Notes: a model not told the origin generated them from the sequence alone. A DNA stretch of 6,876 nucleotides from Prevotella sp. (GCA_016283605.1 JAEENF010000127.1:1-6876), one strand, 5' to 3'. Positions 1-5,642 are shown, counted from the first letter of the stretch. Made by a program: numbers and translations.

Positions 1-100
1 TCTTTGCTGAACTACTTCGACCAATACCATAGATATAGGTCAATGCGATTTCGCCACGCTTATTCTGGGGCAAATCTACTCCAACAATTCTTATTGCCAT
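1..100 (-). CDS. rpsM: 30S ribosomal protein S13 (uS13), N-terminal fragment
   Basis: S13 sits in the head of the small ribosomal subunit, where it contacts the P-site tRNA and helps form bridges to the large subunit. Only the first 33 codons are present; the gene runs off the left edge of the window. The visible protein begins MAIRIVGVDLPQNKRG and continues to a YGIGRSSA-like helix-turn, the conserved S13 N-terminal domain. The ATG at 98-100 is the natural start, because MA(I/R)I is the usual family beginning. It follows rpmJ after a 112-base gap, much longer than most gaps here. That gap carries a promoter-like box, so rpsM probably opens a separate transcription unit (in related bacteria rpsM-rpsK-rpsD-rpoA-rplQ) as well as receiving read-through. 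No Shine-Dalgarno sequence precedes it; the leader is A/T-rich. Confidence 0.95.
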   Translation of the reverse strand, partial: MAIRIVGVDLPQNKRGEIALTYIYGIGRSSSAK

Positions 101-133
101 TTGTTAAATAAAAGTGATAAAATAAAATACTAA

Positions 134-145
134 AATTTCGAAATT
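134..145. repeat. 12-base perfect palindrome in the rpsM leader
   Basis: AATTTCGAAATT is its own reverse complement and lies between the proposed transcription start near 155 and the rpsM ATG. It could be a small A/U-rich hairpin in the RNA or a protein-binding site in the DNA. A/T-rich leaders yield such palindromes by chance, so any function is speculative. Confidence 0.3.
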
Positions 146-160
146 CTGCTAAAAAGCATG

Positions 161-168
161 CAAAGGTA
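161..168 (-). promoter_or_regulatory. Putative Bacteroidetes-type -7 promoter box for rpsM
   Basis: Read on the minus strand this is TACCTTTG, a perfect match to the Bacteroidetes primary-sigma -7 consensus TAnnTTTG, followed by CA. It lies in the 112-base rpmJ-rpsM gap, so transcription would start near position 155 and give a leader of about 55 bases before the rpsM ATG. The partner -33 element is not convincing. A TTTG at 181-184 is only 12 bases upstream of the box rather than the expected 19-21, and the correctly spaced position reads GCGG. The match is seen directly; promoter activity is inferred. Confidence 0.6.
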
Positions 169-212
169 CGAAGATTTTCTCAAACCTCCGCACTTTTTAT
201 GCTTATTTAACA

Positions 213-329
213 TTAACCCTGACGCATTTTGTACTTGGGGTTCTTCTTGTTGATAACGAACAGGCGTCCCTTACGACGGACAATCTTGCAGTCCGGGGTA
301 CGCTTCTTCAATGATGCTCTTGTCTTCAT
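213..329 (-). CDS. rpmJ: 50S ribosomal protein L36 (bL36), zinc-free form
   Basis: L36 is the smallest large-subunit protein and stabilises 23S rRNA near the base of the L7/L12 stalk. The 38-codon gene encodes MKTRASLKKRTPDCKIVRRK, then a basic tail ending in PKYKMRQG, so it has the standard family length. The classical zinc-binding form has Cys11, Cys14, Cys27 and His33. Here those positions are Thr, Cys, Asn and Tyr, so only one ligand survives and the protein should not bind zinc. It follows infA by 15 bases, in the conserved infA-rpmJ-rpsM order. There is no Shine-Dalgarno sequence; the upstream RNA reads AAATAACAAGCAACAAT before ATG. The stop is TAA. No clear intrinsic terminator follows it, so read-through into rpsM is likely. 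Confidence 0.96.
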   Translation of the reverse strand: MKTRASLKKRTPDCKIVRRKGRLFVINKKNPKYKMRQG

Positions 330-344
330 ATTGTTGCTTGTTAT

Positions 345-563
345 TTATTTGTATCTGAATACAATTCTACCTTTAGTCAGATCGTATGGACTCATCTCCA
401 CCTTAACCTTGTCACCCGGAAGGATCTTGATATAGTGCATCCTCATCTTACCCGAAATATGAGCGATGATGGGCACACCATTCTCTAATTCTACCCGAAA
501 CATGGCATTGGACAATGCCTCTACAATCGTTCCATCTTGCTCAATAGCACCTTGCTTAGCCAT
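345..563 (-). CDS. infA: Translation initiation factor IF-1
   Basis: IF-1 binds the A site of the 30S subunit during initiation and, with IF-2 and IF-3, directs initiator tRNA to the P site. The 72-residue product has the usual length and is essentially one S1/OB-fold domain. Hallmarks visible are MFRVELENG (about 21-29), AHISGKMR (34-41), the ILPGDKVKVE segment (47-56) and the closing SPYDLTKGRIVFR (58-70). All align without gaps to E. coli IF-1 as I remember it. The ATG at 561-563 gives the standard MAK start. It lies 9 bases after map and 15 before rpmJ, so it is almost certainly co-transcribed with them. The leader is A-rich (ATTAAAAAGTAAGA) with no Shine-Dalgarno sequence. Confidence 0.98.
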   Translation of the reverse strand: MAKQGAIEQDGTIVEALSNAMFRVELENGVPIIAHISGKMRMHYIKILPGDKVKVEMSPYDLTKGRIVFRYK

Positions 564-572
564 TCTTACTTT

Positions 573-1373
573 TTAATATTGTTTACCTTCTAACTGTTCT
601 ACTTCTTCAAACGAGGATAAAATCTCCGCCTTACCCTTACGGACGGCAATCGTGTGCTCGAAGTGGGCAGCAGGCTTTCCGTCACGCGTACGGATAGTCC
701 AACGGTCCTGATCCAACCAGATGTCGCGCTTTCCCATCGTAATCATCGGCTCGATAGCCAGACACATCCCTTTCTTTAACATCACGCCGTTGCCTCGGCG
801 GCCGTAATTAGGGACCTGAGGATCCTCATGCATCTCGCGACCAATACCGTGTCCGGTAAGTTCGCGGACGATTCCGTATCCATGGGTCTCGCAGTGGTCT
901 TGTACCGCACTGCTGATATCACCAAGGTGCTTGCCTGCCTGGGCATAGTCTATGCCGAGATAGAGCGATTCCTTCGTTGTCTTCAACAACGCCTTGACTT
1001 CTTCTGAAACCTCACCAACACAGAACGTGTAGCAGGAGTCGCCATTAAAGCCATTAAGAAGTGTGCCGCAATCGACGGAAATGATATCACCATCTTTCAG
1101 CACCGTCTCCTTATTAGGAACGCCGTGCACCACAACATCATTAACTGATGTGCAAATGCTGGCAGGGAACGGACCTCCGTAGGGATTGGGGAAACCCTTA
1201 AAGGTAGGAGTCGCGCCGTGGTCACGAATGAACTCATCGGCAATCTTGTCCAACTGGAGGGTCGTTACACCTGGTTTGATATGTTTAGCCAATTCGCCAA
1301 GCGTTTTACCAACAAGTTGGTTCGCTTGGCGCATTAGCTCTATTTCATCTTCAGTCTTCAGAAATATCTTCAT
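573..1373 (-). CDS. map: Methionine aminopeptidase, type I
   Basis: This cytoplasmic metalloenzyme removes the initiator methionine from new proteins whose second residue is small, after deformylation. The 266-residue product is a single 'pita-bread' domain of typical type I bacterial length. The five metal ligands can be placed by motif: Asp101 (SVDCG), Asp112 (NGDS), His175 (TGHGIG), Glu208 (AIEPM) and Glu239 (HFEHT). His84 (VHGVP) and His182 match the catalytic and substrate-contacting histidines. There is no SH3-like or zinc-finger N-terminal extension, which points to the E. coli-like subtype. It starts 6 bases after the secY stop and ends 9 before infA. In many bacteria adk lies between secY and map; it is absent here. 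No Shine-Dalgarno sequence is seen in front of the ATG. Confidence 0.97.
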   Translation of the reverse strand: MKIFLKTEDEIELMRQANQLVGKTLGELAKHIKPGVTTLQLDKIADEFIRDHGATPTFKGFPNPYGGPFPASICTSVNDVVVHGVPNKETVLKDGDIISVDCGTLLNGFNGDSCYTFCVGEVSEEVKALLKTTKESLYLGIDYAQAGKHLGDISSAVQDHCETHGYGIVRELTGHGIGREMHEDPQVPNYGRRGNGVMLKKGMCLAIEPMITMGKRDIWLDQDRWTIRTRDGKPAAHFEHTIAVRKGKAEILSSFEEVEQLEGKQY

Positions 1374-1379
1374 AGAAGA

Positions 1380-2729
1380 TTAGTAAGCTGCCATGCCACG
1401 GCCATGGATACGACCGGAACTGAGCAGACCGTCATAGTGACGCATCAACAGATGACTCTCAATCTGTGCCAGTGTATCGAGCACCACACCAACGAGAATC
1501 AACAGTGACGTTCCACCGAAGAACTGAGAAAAAGCATCTTGTACATTCAACAGGCTGGCGAAAGCCGGCATGACAGCAATGAAAGCGATGAACAGAGAAC
1601 CTGGCAGAGTGATGCGTGACATCACAGTGTCGATATACTCTGCGGTCTCCTTACCAGGCTTAACACCTGGAATGAAACCGTTATTGCGTTTCATATCCTC
1701 AGCCATCTGTGTCGGATTCAAAGTGATAGCCGTATAGAAGTAGGTAAATGCGATGATTAATATTGCAAATACCACGTTGTATGCCAATGAGTGATGATCC
1801 ATCATTGTACGAATACCCTGCATGAACCATGAAGTACTCTCAGGGTTCATCCACTGTGCAAGTGACAGAGGGATGAACATGATAGCCTGTGCAAAGATGA
1901 TTGGCATCACATTGGCAGCGAACAACTTCAGCGGGATATACTGACGAGCACCACCATACTGCTTGTTGCCGACAAGACGTTTTGCATATTGTACAGGAAC
2001 CTTACGAACACCTTGTACCAAAACGATGGATGCACATACAACTGCATAGAGAATGATGATCTCAACGAGGAACATCACGAGACCACCACCGGTAATAGCA
2101 GTGAAACGAGAAGTCACCTCCTGGATGAATGCCTGCGGCAAGCGGGCAATAATACCGATCATAATGATCAATGAGATACCATTTCCAATACCTTTATCCG
2201 TAATGCGCTCACCCAACCAGAGGATGAACATACTTCCTGCAGCGAGGATAATGATGGCCGGAACCATAAAAGCAGACCAGGAGATTCCTGAAGCCAGAGC
2301 GGCTGCAGAGGTCATCTTCAGGTTGATCAGATAACCCGGAGCCTGGAACAGCAGGATACCCACTGTCAGATAACGGGTGTAAGCACTGATCTTCTTACGT
2401 CCGCTCTCACCCTCGCGCTGCATCTTCTGGAAATAAGGTACAGCGACTGCAAGGAGCTGCATTAAGATGGAAGCAGTGATGTATGGCATAATTCCAAGTG
2501 CGAAGATTGACGCATTGGAAAATGCACCACCGGAGAACATGTCGAGCAGCGACATCAGACCGCCAGCAGTCTGTGACTGGAGTTTATCCAACATGGCCGG
2601 ATTGATACCAGGAAGTACCACAAACGAGCCGAAACGATAAATCGCTACAAACAGGAGAGTAATGAGGAGGCGCATGCGCAGATCCTCAATCTTCCAAATG
2701 TTCTTCAGTGTCTCTATTAACTTCTTCAT
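1380..2729 (-). CDS. secY: Protein translocase channel subunit SecY
   Basis: SecY forms the inner-membrane channel through which SecA or the ribosome drives unfolded proteins. The 449-residue product shows ten hydrophobic segments at roughly 20-39, 74-92, 116-136, 152-171, 182-197, 217-239, 268-290, 316-337, 375-394 and 403-421. The plug region is around 58-72 (LMSLLDMFSGGAFS) and leads into GIMPYITASI. Conserved cytoplasmic loops are the basic QGVRKVPVQYAKR loop (239-251) and GFIPGVKPGKET (351-362). In the second loop, position 357 is Lys (codon at 1659-1661), whereas E. coli has Arg357, important for SecA-driven transport. The gene follows rplO by only 5 bases and precedes map by 6, the standard place for secY at the end of the spc operon. 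There is no Shine-Dalgarno sequence. Confidence 0.98.
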   Translation of the reverse strand: MKKLIETLKNIWKIEDLRMRLLITLLFVAIYRFGSFVVLPGINPAMLDKLQSQTAGGLMSLLDMFSGGAFSNASIFALGIMPYITASILMQLLAVAVPYFQKMQREGESGRKKISAYTRYLTVGILLFQAPGYLINLKMTSAAALASGISWSAFMVPAIIILAAGSMFILWLGERITDKGIGNGISLIIMIGIIARLPQAFIQEVTSRFTAITGGGLVMFLVEIIILYAVVCASIVLVQGVRKVPVQYAKRLVGNKQYGGARQYIPLKLFAANVMPIIFAQAIMFIPLSLAQWMNPESTSWFMQGIRTMMDHHSLAYNVVFAILIIAFTYFYTAITLNPTQMAEDMKRNNGFIPGVKPGKETAEYIDTVMSRITLPGSLFIAFIAVMPAFASLLNVQDAFSQFFGGTSLLILVGVVLDTLAQIESHLLMRHYDGLLSSGRIHGRGMAAY

Positions 2730-2734
2730 CTTTT

Positions 2735-3181
2735 TTAGATTGTTGTTGCGTTACCACCTACTGCCTTGATTGCTTCCTCGGCAGTCTTTGAGAATGCATT
2801 GGCCTCTACATCGACCTTAGCTTTCAGCTCACCGTTACCAAGAATCTTCACCAGTTCTTTACCGTTGGTCAGACCAGCAGCTACGAGCTCTGCGATTCCG
2901 ATCTTGGTGAGGTTCTTCTCCTCAGCAAGCTTCTGCAGGGTTGAGAGATTCACTGCGAAATACTCCTTATGGTTCATGTTCTTGAAACCGCCCTTCGGGA
3001 GACGACGCTGCAGCGGCATCTGACCACCTTCGAAACCAATCTTTCTCTTATAACCAGAACGAGCCTTGGCACCTTTGTGACCACGTGTAGAGGTACCGCC
3101 CAGACCAGAACCAGGTCCACGACCGATACGACGACGTGAATGTGTTGAGCCTTCAGCCGGCTTTAAATTATTCAGTTTCAT
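2735..3181 (-). CDS. rplO: 50S ribosomal protein L15 (uL15)
   Basis: L15 is an intermediate-to-late assembly protein of the large subunit; its long basic arm threads into 23S rRNA. The 148 residues match the family length. The N-terminal third is the characteristic Gly/Arg/Lys-rich extension (about 8-50, including RRRIGRGPGSGLGGTSTRG and HKGAKARSGYKRK), followed by FEGGQMPLQRRLPKGGF (50-66). The C-terminal globular part has the L15 pattern around GIAELVAAGLTNG (95-107) and VKILGNGELKAKV (111-123). The MKLNNLKPAEGS start is typical. It lies 24 bases after rpmD and 5 before secY, the conserved rpmD-rplO-secY order. A weak purine run (AAAGAAGAT) precedes the ATG but is not a convincing Shine-Dalgarno sequence. 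Confidence 0.98.
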   Translation of the reverse strand: MKLNNLKPAEGSTHSRRRIGRGPGSGLGGTSTRGHKGAKARSGYKRKIGFEGGQMPLQRRLPKGGFKNMNHKEYFAVNLSTLQKLAEEKNLTKIGIAELVAAGLTNGKELVKILGNGELKAKVDVEANAFSKTAEEAIKAVGGNATTI

Positions 3182-3205
3182 AATCGAATCTTCTTTAAAA
3201 TGTTA

Positions 3206-3382
3206 TTACTCAACGACGGTTACCAAGTGGTGAACCTTGCGAATCATACCACGGATTGAAGGAGTATCCTCTACCTCAACAACCTGAGAGATCTTGCGCA
3301 AGCCGAGAGCCTGGAGCGTACGCTTCTGGTCTACTGGATAACCGATCTTACTCTTAATCTGCTTAACCTTAATTGTTGCCAT
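3206..3382 (-). CDS. rpmD: 50S ribosomal protein L30 (uL30)
   Basis: L30 is a small large-subunit protein that binds 23S rRNA. I translated this 58-codon frame by hand: MATIKVKQIKSKIGYP, then DQKRTLQALGLRKIS, and an ending IRGMIRKVHHLVTVVE. The pattern of a first strand, a 'K-R-TL-ALGLRK' helix and a final 'RGM...V.HLV.V' helix-strand is diagnostic of bacterial L30, and 58-60 residues is the normal length. It sits between rpsE (14-base gap) and rplO (24-base gap), exactly where the spc operon keeps it. It ends with two TAA codons in tandem. A good Shine-Dalgarno sequence, AAGGAG, lies 9 bases before the ATG and overlaps the rpsE stop codon, suggesting coupled translation. Confidence 0.97.
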   Translation of the reverse strand: MATIKVKQIKSKIGYPVDQKRTLQALGLRKISQVVEVEDTPSIRGMIRKVHHLVTVVE

Positions 3383-3391
3383 AGTCTGTAT

Positions 3392-3397
3392 CTCCTT
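3392..3397 (-). promoter_or_regulatory. Shine-Dalgarno sequence of rpmD
   Basis: On the minus strand the RNA reads AAGGAG, nine bases before the rpmD ATG. Its first A is also the last base of the rpsE TAA stop. Most genes in this window lack such a site, so this one stands out and supports the rpmD start at 3382. Confidence 0.7.
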
Positions 3398-3909
3398 TAT
3401 CCTTTAAATACTTTTTCCATACTAATACCACGAGTTCCTGCTACGGTATAGGCATCGCGCATCTGGCTCAGAGCCTCGATCGTAGCCTTCACGAGGTTGT
3501 GAGGGTTAGAAGAGCCCTTTGACTTTGCAAGAACGTCCTTCACACCAACACTCTCAAGCACGGCGCGCATAGCACCACCAGCTACGAGTCCTGTACCGGC
3601 AGCTGCCGGCTTCAGGAACACCTGAGCACCACCGAAGCGGGCTTCCATCTCATGAGGAATAGTACCCTTCAAAACAGGAACCTTTACAAGATTCTTCTTG
3701 GCAGCCTCAACACCCTTGGCAATAGCGGCAGTAACTTCACCAGCCTTACCAAGACCCCAGCCAATGATACCGTTGCCGTCGCCGACAACCACAATAGCTG
3801 CGAATGTAAAGGTGCGACCACCCTTGGTTACCTTCGTTACACGGTTGATGGCAACCAGTCTGTCTTTCAACTCTACGTCACTATTTACTTTAACTTTGTT
3901 CATTGCCAT
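3397..3909 (-). CDS. rpsE: 30S ribosomal protein S5 (uS5)
   Basis: S5 lies on the solvent side of the small subunit near the mRNA entry site and affects decoding accuracy; its N-terminal loop is where spectinomycin resistance mutations arise in other bacteria. The 170-residue product has the dsRNA-binding-like N-terminal domain: KDRLVAINRVTKVTKGGRTF at about 15-34, then VVVGDGNGIIGWGLGKAGEV at 40-59. The C-terminal domain includes PAAAGTGLVAGGAMRAVLE (101-119) and KSKGSSNPHNLVKAT (129-143). The loop at 22-32 looks wild type, with no visible deletion. I keep the upstream ATG at 3907-3909 (MAMNKVK); a second ATG two codons later is possible. The gap to rplR is 6 bases and to rpmD 14. The wording closely resembles Prevotella S5 as I remember it. 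Confidence 0.97.
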   Translation of the reverse strand: MAMNKVKVNSDVELKDRLVAINRVTKVTKGGRTFTFAAIVVVGDGNGIIGWGLGKAGEVTAAIAKGVEAAKKNLVKVPVLKGTIPHEMEARFGGAQVFLKPAAAGTGLVAGGAMRAVLESVGVKDVLAKSKGSSNPHNLVKATIEALSQMRDAYTVAGTRGISMEKVFKG

Positions 3910-3915
3910 AATCGT

Positions 3916-4260
3916 TTAGAATTTAAGTCCACCTTTACGAGCTGCGTCTGCAAGCGACTTCACACGGCCGTGATACAGATAACCGTTACGGTCGAAGACA
4001 ACAGTGCTAACACCGGCCTCCTGAGCCTTCTGGGCCAACAGTTCACCAACCTTCTCAGCCTGCTGGATCTTCGGCATAGCCTCCAAACCCAGAGATGATG
4101 CAGAAGCAAGAGTTTTACCTTCCAAATCGTTGATCACCTGAGCATAAATCTGCTTGTTGCTGCGGAACACACTCAGACGAGGACGCTCGGCTGTGCCGAA
4201 TACGTTCTTACGAATTCTATATTTGATCTTAATTCGTCTTTCTACTTTCTTCGTTGTCAT
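3916..4260 (-). CDS. rplR: 50S ribosomal protein L18 (uL18)
   Basis: L18 binds 5S rRNA together with L5 and carries it into the central protuberance of the large subunit. I start it at the ATG at 4258-4260, giving 114 residues beginning MTTKKVERRIKIKYRIRKNV. The frame is open three codons further, to a TTG at 4267-4269, but that start is weaker and the ATG matches the usual Bacteroidetes beginning and length. Family features are the basic N-terminal arm, GTAERPRLSVFRSNKQIYAQ (22-41), the DRNGYLYHGRVK segment (90-101) and the ending ADAARKGGLKF. It follows rplF by 19 bases and precedes rpsE by 6. Only a weak purine stretch (GAAGATT) precedes the ATG. Confidence 0.96.
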   Translation of the reverse strand: MTTKKVERRIKIKYRIRKNVFGTAERPRLSVFRSNKQIYAQVINDLEGKTLASASSLGLEAMPKIQQAEKVGELLAQKAQEAGVSTVVFDRNGYLYHGRVKSLADAARKGGLKF

Positions 4261-4279
4261 AATCTTCAATCAATTAAAG

Positions 4280-4849
4280 TTACTTAGCTGATGCTGACTT
4301 ACCCGACTTACGACGGATAACCTCACCCTTGAACAAAATACCCTTTCCTTTGTAAGGCTCAGGCATACGGAAAGAACGAATTTTAGCGCAAATCAGACCG
4401 AGAAGTGCCTTATCGCAAGACTCGAGGATGATCTGAGGATTCTGGTTACGCTCCATCTTGGTCTCAACCTTAACCTCCTTAGGAAGCTGGATGAAGATGG
4501 GGTGAGTATAACCGAGAGAGAACTCGATAATGTTACCCTGATTAGATACACGGTAACCAACGCCTACGAGTTCCATTTCCTTCTTGTAACCTTCGCTTAC
4601 GCCAACAACCATATTATTGACAAGTGCACGATAAAGACCATGGAAAGCCTGTTTCTGCTTGATGTTAACAGGGCTGTTCTCGTCGATCTCAAATGTAACA
4701 TGACCATCCTCAACCTTCATCTTGATGGATGCGTCAACTTTCTGTGAAAGCTCTCCCTTGGGACCCTTTACGGTTACAACGCCGTCCTGAGCCTGAGATA
4801 CTGTAACGCCAGCGGGGATGCTAATGGGCAATTTACCTATTCTTGACAT
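4280..4849 (-). CDS. rplF: 50S ribosomal protein L6 (uL6)
   Basis: L6 binds 23S rRNA next to the sarcin-ricin loop and the L7/L12 stalk base and is needed late in subunit assembly. The 189-residue product has the two tandem L6 domains: the first runs from MSRIGKLPISIPAGV to about residue 80, the second from about 90 (MELVGVGYR at 92-100). It ends with the signature PEPYKGKGI (163-171) and a basic Ser/Lys-rich tail. Length is slightly above E. coli L6, with a few extra residues at the C-terminus. It follows rpsH by 15 bases. A perfect AGGAGG Shine-Dalgarno sequence lies 8 bases before the ATG, directly behind the rpsH stop, which is unusual in this lineage. Confidence 0.98.
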   Translation of the reverse strand: MSRIGKLPISIPAGVTVSQAQDGVVTVKGPKGELSQKVDASIKMKVEDGHVTFEIDENSPVNIKQKQAFHGLYRALVNNMVVGVSEGYKKEMELVGVGYRVSNQGNIIEFSLGYTHPIFIQLPKEVKVETKMERNQNPQIILESCDKALLGLICAKIRSFRMPEPYKGKGILFKGEVIRRKSGKSASAK

Positions 4850-4857
4850 AATCGCGT

Positions 4858-4863
4858 CCTCCT
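4858..4863 (-). promoter_or_regulatory. Perfect Shine-Dalgarno sequence of rplF
   Basis: The RNA reads TAATAGGAGGACGCGATT and then ATG: the rpsH stop codon, one base, then AGGAGG eight bases before the rplF start. This is a full match to the anti-Shine-Dalgarno core CCUCC at ideal spacing. It fixes the rplF start and suggests that ribosomes finishing rpsH can re-initiate on rplF. Confidence 0.8.
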
Positions 4864-4864
4864 A

Positions 4865-5260
4865 TTAATAAACATAGCAAAGCACCTCGCCGCCAATCTT
4901 CAGGGCAGCAGCCTCTTTGTCTGTCATTACACCTTTAGACGTGGAAAGGATTGCAATTCCAAGTCCGTTAATAACTCTCGGCATGTCTTTGTAGCCAGTA
5001 TACTGGCGAAGACCTGGTGTTGATACTCGCTTCAGGCACTTGATGGCATTTTCACGAGTGGCAGGGTCATACTTCAGAGCGACCTTGATAGTGCCCTGAG
5101 GACCATCCTCAACGAACTTGTAGTTCAGGATGTAACCCTTCTCGAAGAGGATCTTTGTGATCTCTTTCTTCAAGTTAGACGCAGGAACCTCAACGACACG
5201 ATGATGTGCCATGATGGCGTTTCTGAGTCTGGTCAGATAATCTGCTATTGGATCTGTCAT
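4865..5260 (-). CDS. rpsH: 30S ribosomal protein S8 (uS8)
   Basis: S8 is a primary 16S rRNA binder (helix 21) that organises the central domain of the small subunit. In E. coli it also represses its own spc operon by binding the message near rplE. The 131 residues match family length: MTDPIADYLTRLRNA at the start, an N-terminal alpha/beta domain to about 65, and a C-terminal domain containing TPGLRQYTGYKDMPRVINGLG (81-101, one residue longer than quoted at its ends). The RNA-binding signature ILSTSKGVMTDKEA is at 104-117, and the tail is GGEVLCYVY. It is preceded by the longest gap inside the spc genes (73 bases), which holds a GC-rich hairpin and no Shine-Dalgarno sequence; the bases just before the ATG are A/U only. 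rplF follows after 15 bases. Confidence 0.97.
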   Translation of the reverse strand: MTDPIADYLTRLRNAIMAHHRVVEVPASNLKKEITKILFEKGYILNYKFVEDGPQGTIKVALKYDPATRENAIKCLKRVSTPGLRQYTGYKDMPRVINGLGIAILSTSKGVMTDKEAAALKIGGEVLCYVY

Positions 5261-5280
5261 AAAAATAATGTTTTAATTAA

Positions 5281-5295
5281 TCGGGACTACCCCGA
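5281..5295 (-). promoter_or_regulatory. Inverted repeat (hairpin) in the rpsN-rpsH spacer
   Basis: In the RNA this is TCGGG-GTAGT-CCCGA: five perfect base pairs, four of them G-C, around a five-base loop, with a possible G-U pair extending the stem. It is the only GC-rich block in an otherwise very A/T-rich part of the spacer, about 20 bases before the rpsH ATG. The run after it is TTAATTAAAACA, not a U-tract, so it does not look like an intrinsic terminator. It could be an RNA-processing or stability element or a leader bound by a regulator; the sequence does not say which. Confidence 0.45.
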
Positions 5296-5333
5296 CAATA
5301 TTAAATAATAAAAACTCTCTATCTGTACGGAGA

Positions 5334-5636
5334 TTACCAACTGGCCTTCTTTACTCCAGGAATCAGACCGCTTGATGCCATCTCACGGAACTGGATACGA
5401 GAAAGACCGAACTGGCGCATATATCCCTTGGGACGGCCCGTGATCTTGCAACGGTTGTGCAGACGGATGGGATTCGCATTACGGGGAATCTCCTGCAGCT
5501 TGCGAGCTGCCTCATAAGCCTCTGCGGGATCGTCAGTGGTAGCAATCACTTTCTTCAGAGCCGCACGCTTCTCAGCATAACGGGCAACGAGCTTTGCACG
5601 CTTCACCTCGCGGGCCTTCATTGATTCTTTTGCCAT
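5334..5636 (-). CDS. rpsN: 30S ribosomal protein S14 (uS14), long zinc-free form
   Basis: S14 is a late-assembling protein of the small-subunit head, next to S3, S10 and S19. The 100-residue product is the long form, close to the 101 residues of E. coli S14, with MAKESMKAREVKRAKLVARY at the start and an insert-like helical stretch KKVIATTDDPAEAYEAARKL (28-47) that short S14 proteins lack. The conserved C-terminal half contains RLHNRCKITGRPKGYMRQFG (58-77), LSRIQFREMA and GLIPGVKKASW. Only one cysteine (Cys63) remains, so the CxxC...CxxC zinc ribbon of the short form is absent. It starts 6 bases after rplE, and a 73-base gap separates it from rpsH. A weak purine stretch (AAAGAGAT) precedes the ATG. 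Confidence 0.97.
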   Translation of the reverse strand: MAKESMKAREVKRAKLVARYAEKRAALKKVIATTDDPAEAYEAARKLQEIPRNANPIRLHNRCKITGRPKGYMRQFGLSRIQFREMASSGLIPGVKKASW

Positions 5637-5642
5637 ATCTCT

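Noticed and set aside
181..184. TTTG on the minus strand as the -33 element of the rpsM promoter
   Set aside because: It is only 12 bases from the -7 box, too close for the usual 19-21 base spacing.
101..212. An intrinsic terminator between rpmJ and rpsM
   Set aside because: Only three-base-pair stems such as GCA/TGC can be drawn after the rpmJ stop, with no stable GC stem followed by a U-run.
229..435. A 68-codon plus-strand frame rich in hydrophobic residues over rpmJ and infA
   Set aside because: It is the antisense shadow of rpmJ and infA, both of which are certain.
2053..2334. A 93-codon open frame on the plus strand, antisense to secY
   Set aside because: It is complementary to secY coding sequence, where hydrophobic codons on one strand commonly leave the other strand open.
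3652..4098. A 148-codon open frame on the plus strand, antisense to rpsE and rplR
   Set aside because: It lies entirely over two unmistakable ribosomal protein genes in a highly biased codon region, its translation resembles no family I know, and no promoter or ribosome site precedes it.
4261..4269. A three-codon upstream extension of rplR beginning with TTG
   Set aside because: The ATG at 4258-4260 gives the normal family length and N-terminus, and all other genes here start with ATG.
5296..5303. TAATATTG on the minus strand as a possible internal promoter for rpsH
   Set aside because: It differs from TAnnTTTG at one key position and has no TTTG at -33 spacing; an A/T-rich spacer gives such near-matches by chance.
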